Shown piece after piece: positions 62,368 through 64,000 of a stretch of DNA of 64,000 nucleotides. Source of the stretch: Francisella salimarina (GTDB lineage: Bacteria > Pseudomonadota > Gammaproteobacteria > Francisellales > Francisellaceae); the NCBI RefSeq assembly GCF_007923265.1, contig NZ_VOJA01000004.1, positions 398,584 through 462,583 on the forward strand, written 5' to 3'. Below the pieces are notes generated by a model. It searched no databases. It was not told the origin of the DNA and was given only the letters and a program-made list of their open reading frames with translations. Numbering within the stretch: position 1 is the stretch's first letter; the number at the start of each line of letters is the position of its first letter. The position numbers and the translations under genes are program-made.

Positions 62368-62453
62368 GGTCAACCTCGCAAATGCTAGAATTTCTTGGCT
62401 TATCAGTAAGTTAATTGCTCAGGTACTACTTTAGGTATAGTAGGCTATATTTG
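62368..62453 (-). repeat. Dispersed intergenic repeat, copy 2
   Basis: The reverse complement of this stretch aligns with 29152-29232 (see that entry), about 33 kb away. It lies in the intergenic region between two converging genes and has no coding potential. Confidence 0.6.
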
Positions 62454-62476
62454 TAAGTTAGAGAAATATTTAGGTT

Positions 62477-62504
62477 AATTCATTATCAATATTGATAATG
62501 AATT
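62477..62504. repeat. Perfect 28-base palindrome between converging genes
   Basis: A perfect palindrome with 14-base arms and no loop, centred between 62490 and 62491, with core CATTATCAATATTGATAATG. It lies in the 205-base region between frmA and the aminotransferase, which converge. There is no classical T-run, so a simple bidirectional terminator is only one option; a protein-binding site is another. Confidence 0.8.
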
Positions 62505-62548
62505 TATTAAGTAAGGAATTATAGGATAAGAAGAATTTAGAGAATAAA

Positions 62549-63739
62549 TTATTTATTGTTATAAACTTTAATAGCTTTGTCTAGAAGTTCTAGAGCTCTT
62601 TTAAGAGCCTTTTCTTCTAAGATGTATGCAATTCTTATTTCGTCTTTACCAAGACCTTTAGTCGCATAGAAATCTGCAGCAGGAGAGACCATAACAGTCT
62701 CTTTATTATCATCAAAGTCTGTTAATAACCATAATGCAAACTTCTCAGCGTCATCAATAGGTAGTTTTGCAATTACATAAAAAGCACCTGTAGGCTTTTC
62801 ACAAACTACATTATCCATTTTTGAAAGAGCTTCAAAAGTGATGTCTCTTCTTTTTTGGTATTCTGTGTTTACTTCTTTTAAGTAATCTTCTGATACTTCA
62901 TAAAGAGCAGCTGAACCTATTTGTTCAAGAGTTGGTACACATAGTCTAGTTTGGCATAGTTTTGTAACTTCTTTGATGAAGTCTTTGTTTTTTGTACAAA
63001 GAGAGCCGATTCTAGCACCACAGGCGCTATATCTCTTAGATACAGAGTCAACGATGATTACGCGATCTTCAACACCTTTGATATTGCCAAAAGATGTACA
63101 AGTAAGACCATCATAAGTGAACTCTCTATAAACTTCGTCACTTATTATAAATAAGTCTTTTTCTTTAGCTACTTCTGCTAGTGTTTCTAACTCTTCTTTG
63201 GAGTATACAACACCAGTAGGGTTGCCAGGGTTAGAGATCATAATAGCACGAGTTTTGTCAGTTACACATGCAAGTATTTCTTCTTTTGAAGGTAAATGAA
63301 AGCCTTCCTCAGCTTTTGTTGTGATTGGCTTAATTGCCACGTCAACAGCAGTTGTAAAACCGTTATAGTTTGTATAAAAAGGTTCTGGTACAAGTATTTC
63401 ATCACCAGCGTTACAAATTGCAATAGCAGCAAATATCAGAGCCTCTGAACCACCGTTTGTGATAAGGATTTCATCTTCAGTGAAGTCCATGTCAAATCTT
63501 TTGTAGTATTTTGATATAGCCTTGATTAAGCTAGGCTCGCCATTAGCTACTGAGTATGCGATAGTCTCTTCATCAAAAGCTCTGATAGCATCCATAAACT
63601 CACTAGGAGTTTTGATATCAGGTTGGCCTATATTTAGGTGATAAACCTTTTTGCCTTGTTTTTGAGCGGCTATGGAATATGGCACTAACTTACGTACAGG
63701 AGAGGCTTGCATAGCCTTAACTCTTCTTGATAATTGCAT
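62549..63739 (-). CDS. PLP-dependent aminotransferase (AspC/AspB-like, class I/II)
   Basis: A 396-residue fold-type I aminotransferase: 'YHLNIGQPDIKTPSEF', 'ISNPGNPTGVVYSKEE', 'FIISDEVYREFTY', PLP lysine in 'VDSVSKRYSACGARIGSL' and the C-terminal 'IRIAYILEEKALKRALEL' with the substrate-carboxylate Arg. It is probably an aspartate/aromatic or alanine-type aminotransferase; the exact donor cannot be read. It is monocistronic within the window. Confidence 0.9.
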   Translation of the reverse strand: MQLSRRVKAMQASPVRKLVPYSIAAQKQGKKVYHLNIGQPDIKTPSEFMDAIRAFDEETIAYSVANGEPSLIKAISKYYKRFDMDFTEDEILITNGGSEALIFAAIAICNAGDEILVPEPFYTNYNGFTTAVDVAIKPITTKAEEGFHLPSKEEILACVTDKTRAIMISNPGNPTGVVYSKEELETLAEVAKEKDLFIISDEVYREFTYDGLTCTSFGNIKGVEDRVIIVDSVSKRYSACGARIGSLCTKNKDFIKEVTKLCQTRLCVPTLEQIGSAALYEVSEDYLKEVNTEYQKRRDITFEALSKMDNVVCEKPTGAFYVIAKLPIDDAEKFALWLLTDFDDNKETVMVSPAADFYATKGLGKDEIRIAYILEEKALKRALELLDKAIKVYNNK

Positions 63740-63839
63740 TTAGTAAATCCTTTTTGTTTGATATTGGTTTAAGATATACAAGTTGATTATAATATATTTT
63801 CAAAGCTTAAAAAATTATAAATTAGTAAAAATAAGCTAA

Positions 63840-64000
63840 TTATTCAACCTTTTCACTTATTGTTGATTTTACATCAAGTTTAACTTGTTTATCGGAACTA
63901 TTTGTTGCTTTGATTTCATAAGCGCCGTTATCATACTCTATTTTTGATATTCCACGATATCCTTCACTTTTTAATCTTTTGAGTATACTTATCAATGTAT
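63840..64000 (-). CDS. PepSY-domain protein (partial, N-terminus outside window)
   Basis: The minus-strand frame from the right edge to a stop at 63840 encodes the last 52 or so residues of a PepSY domain ('LISILKRLKSEGYRGISKIE', 'YDNGAYEIKATNSSDKQVKL', then DVKSTISEKVE). PepSY domains are periplasmic protease-inhibitor-like modules. The N-terminus lies beyond 64000. Confidence 0.75.
   Translation of the reverse strand, partial: TLISILKRLKSEGYRGISKIEYDNGAYEIKATNSSDKQVKLDVKSTISEKVE

Noticed and set aside
62477-62504. Palindrome as chromosome dimer resolution site (dif) or Fur box
   Set aside because: Geometry (11-6-11) fits a dif site, but the arms do not match the conserved XerD half-site. 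The GATAAT/ATTATC half-sites are in the opposite orientation to a classical Fur box and no promoter is near.

Overview
The window is ordinary-looking chromosome of an AT-rich gammaproteobacterium. The gene content, protein sequences and gene order (rpmB-rpmG-minCDE-mlaFEDCB, a tol-pal operon with an extra lipoprotein, aspD-aspT, slpA-ispH-aroH-pssA) point to the genus Francisella, most likely the F. tularensis/novicida lineage. The species call is recognition from memory and was not tested by a search. Genes are dense and almost all intact. No insertion sequence, prophage, rRNA or CRISPR array was seen. One tRNA gene is present.

Layout. 1-5.4 kb (minus): a run from ribosomal proteins L28 and L33 through MinCDE to the Mla phospholipid ABC system, whose last gene (mlaB) is cut by the window edge. 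5.5-12.9 kb: an LptM-like lipoprotein, recG, class I fumarase, and small metabolic or membrane genes (VOC, Nudix, MarC, Spx/ArsC-like). 13.0-20.2 kb (minus): purine permease, the AspD/AspT aspartate-to-alanine cycle, dprA and an OmpA-domain lipoprotein. 20.3-23.2 kb: slpA-ispH-aroH-pssA. 23.4-27.6 kb: tolQRAB, a small lipoprotein, and pal. 27.7-29.1 kb: rimO, then a 440-base repeat-rich intergenic region. 29.5-33.6 kb: an SDR enzyme, a DUF2805-type protein, a photolyase, an Fe-S cryptochrome/photolyase and a 45-residue DUF2256 zinc-ribbon protein, probably one light-damage repair operon. 33.8-36.1 kb: a BASS transporter, a YheO-type regulator with an apparent operator, and a TSUP exporter. 36.2-38.8 kb: tRNA-Ser, small membrane and redox genes, ubiA and ubiC. 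38.9-42.8 kb: rph, a pilin carrying an adhesin-like domain, and HtpX/LemA. 42.9-50.1 kb: LysR regulator, flavoprotein, Zn/Cd ATPase with ArsR regulator, a C39-like secreted protein, a tiny secreted peptide gene and a GtrII-like glucosyltransferase. 50.2-57.6 kb: gpsA, cvpA-radA-pilZ-dedA-aroC, two PQ-loop paralogues and msrB. 57.7-64 kb: sodC and a sterol desaturase-like hydroxylase, an APC permease, a sugar-phosphate cupin, glutathione-dependent formaldehyde dehydrogenase, an aminotransferase and a partial PepSY protein.

Themes. Many genes serve the envelope (Mla, Tol-Pal, Pal-like OmpA protein, LptM, several lipoproteins, HtpX/LemA, GtrII). Others serve oxidative and photochemical damage (sodC, msrB, two photolyases, recG, radA, formaldehyde dehydrogenase). 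Type IV pilus parts appear twice (pilin; PilZ). The best candidates for under-described biology are the photolyase cluster with its small partner proteins, the pilin-adhesin fusion, the PilZ protein with a long acidic arm, the 43-codon secreted peptide, and a perfect 28-base palindrome plus a degenerate dispersed intergenic repeat.
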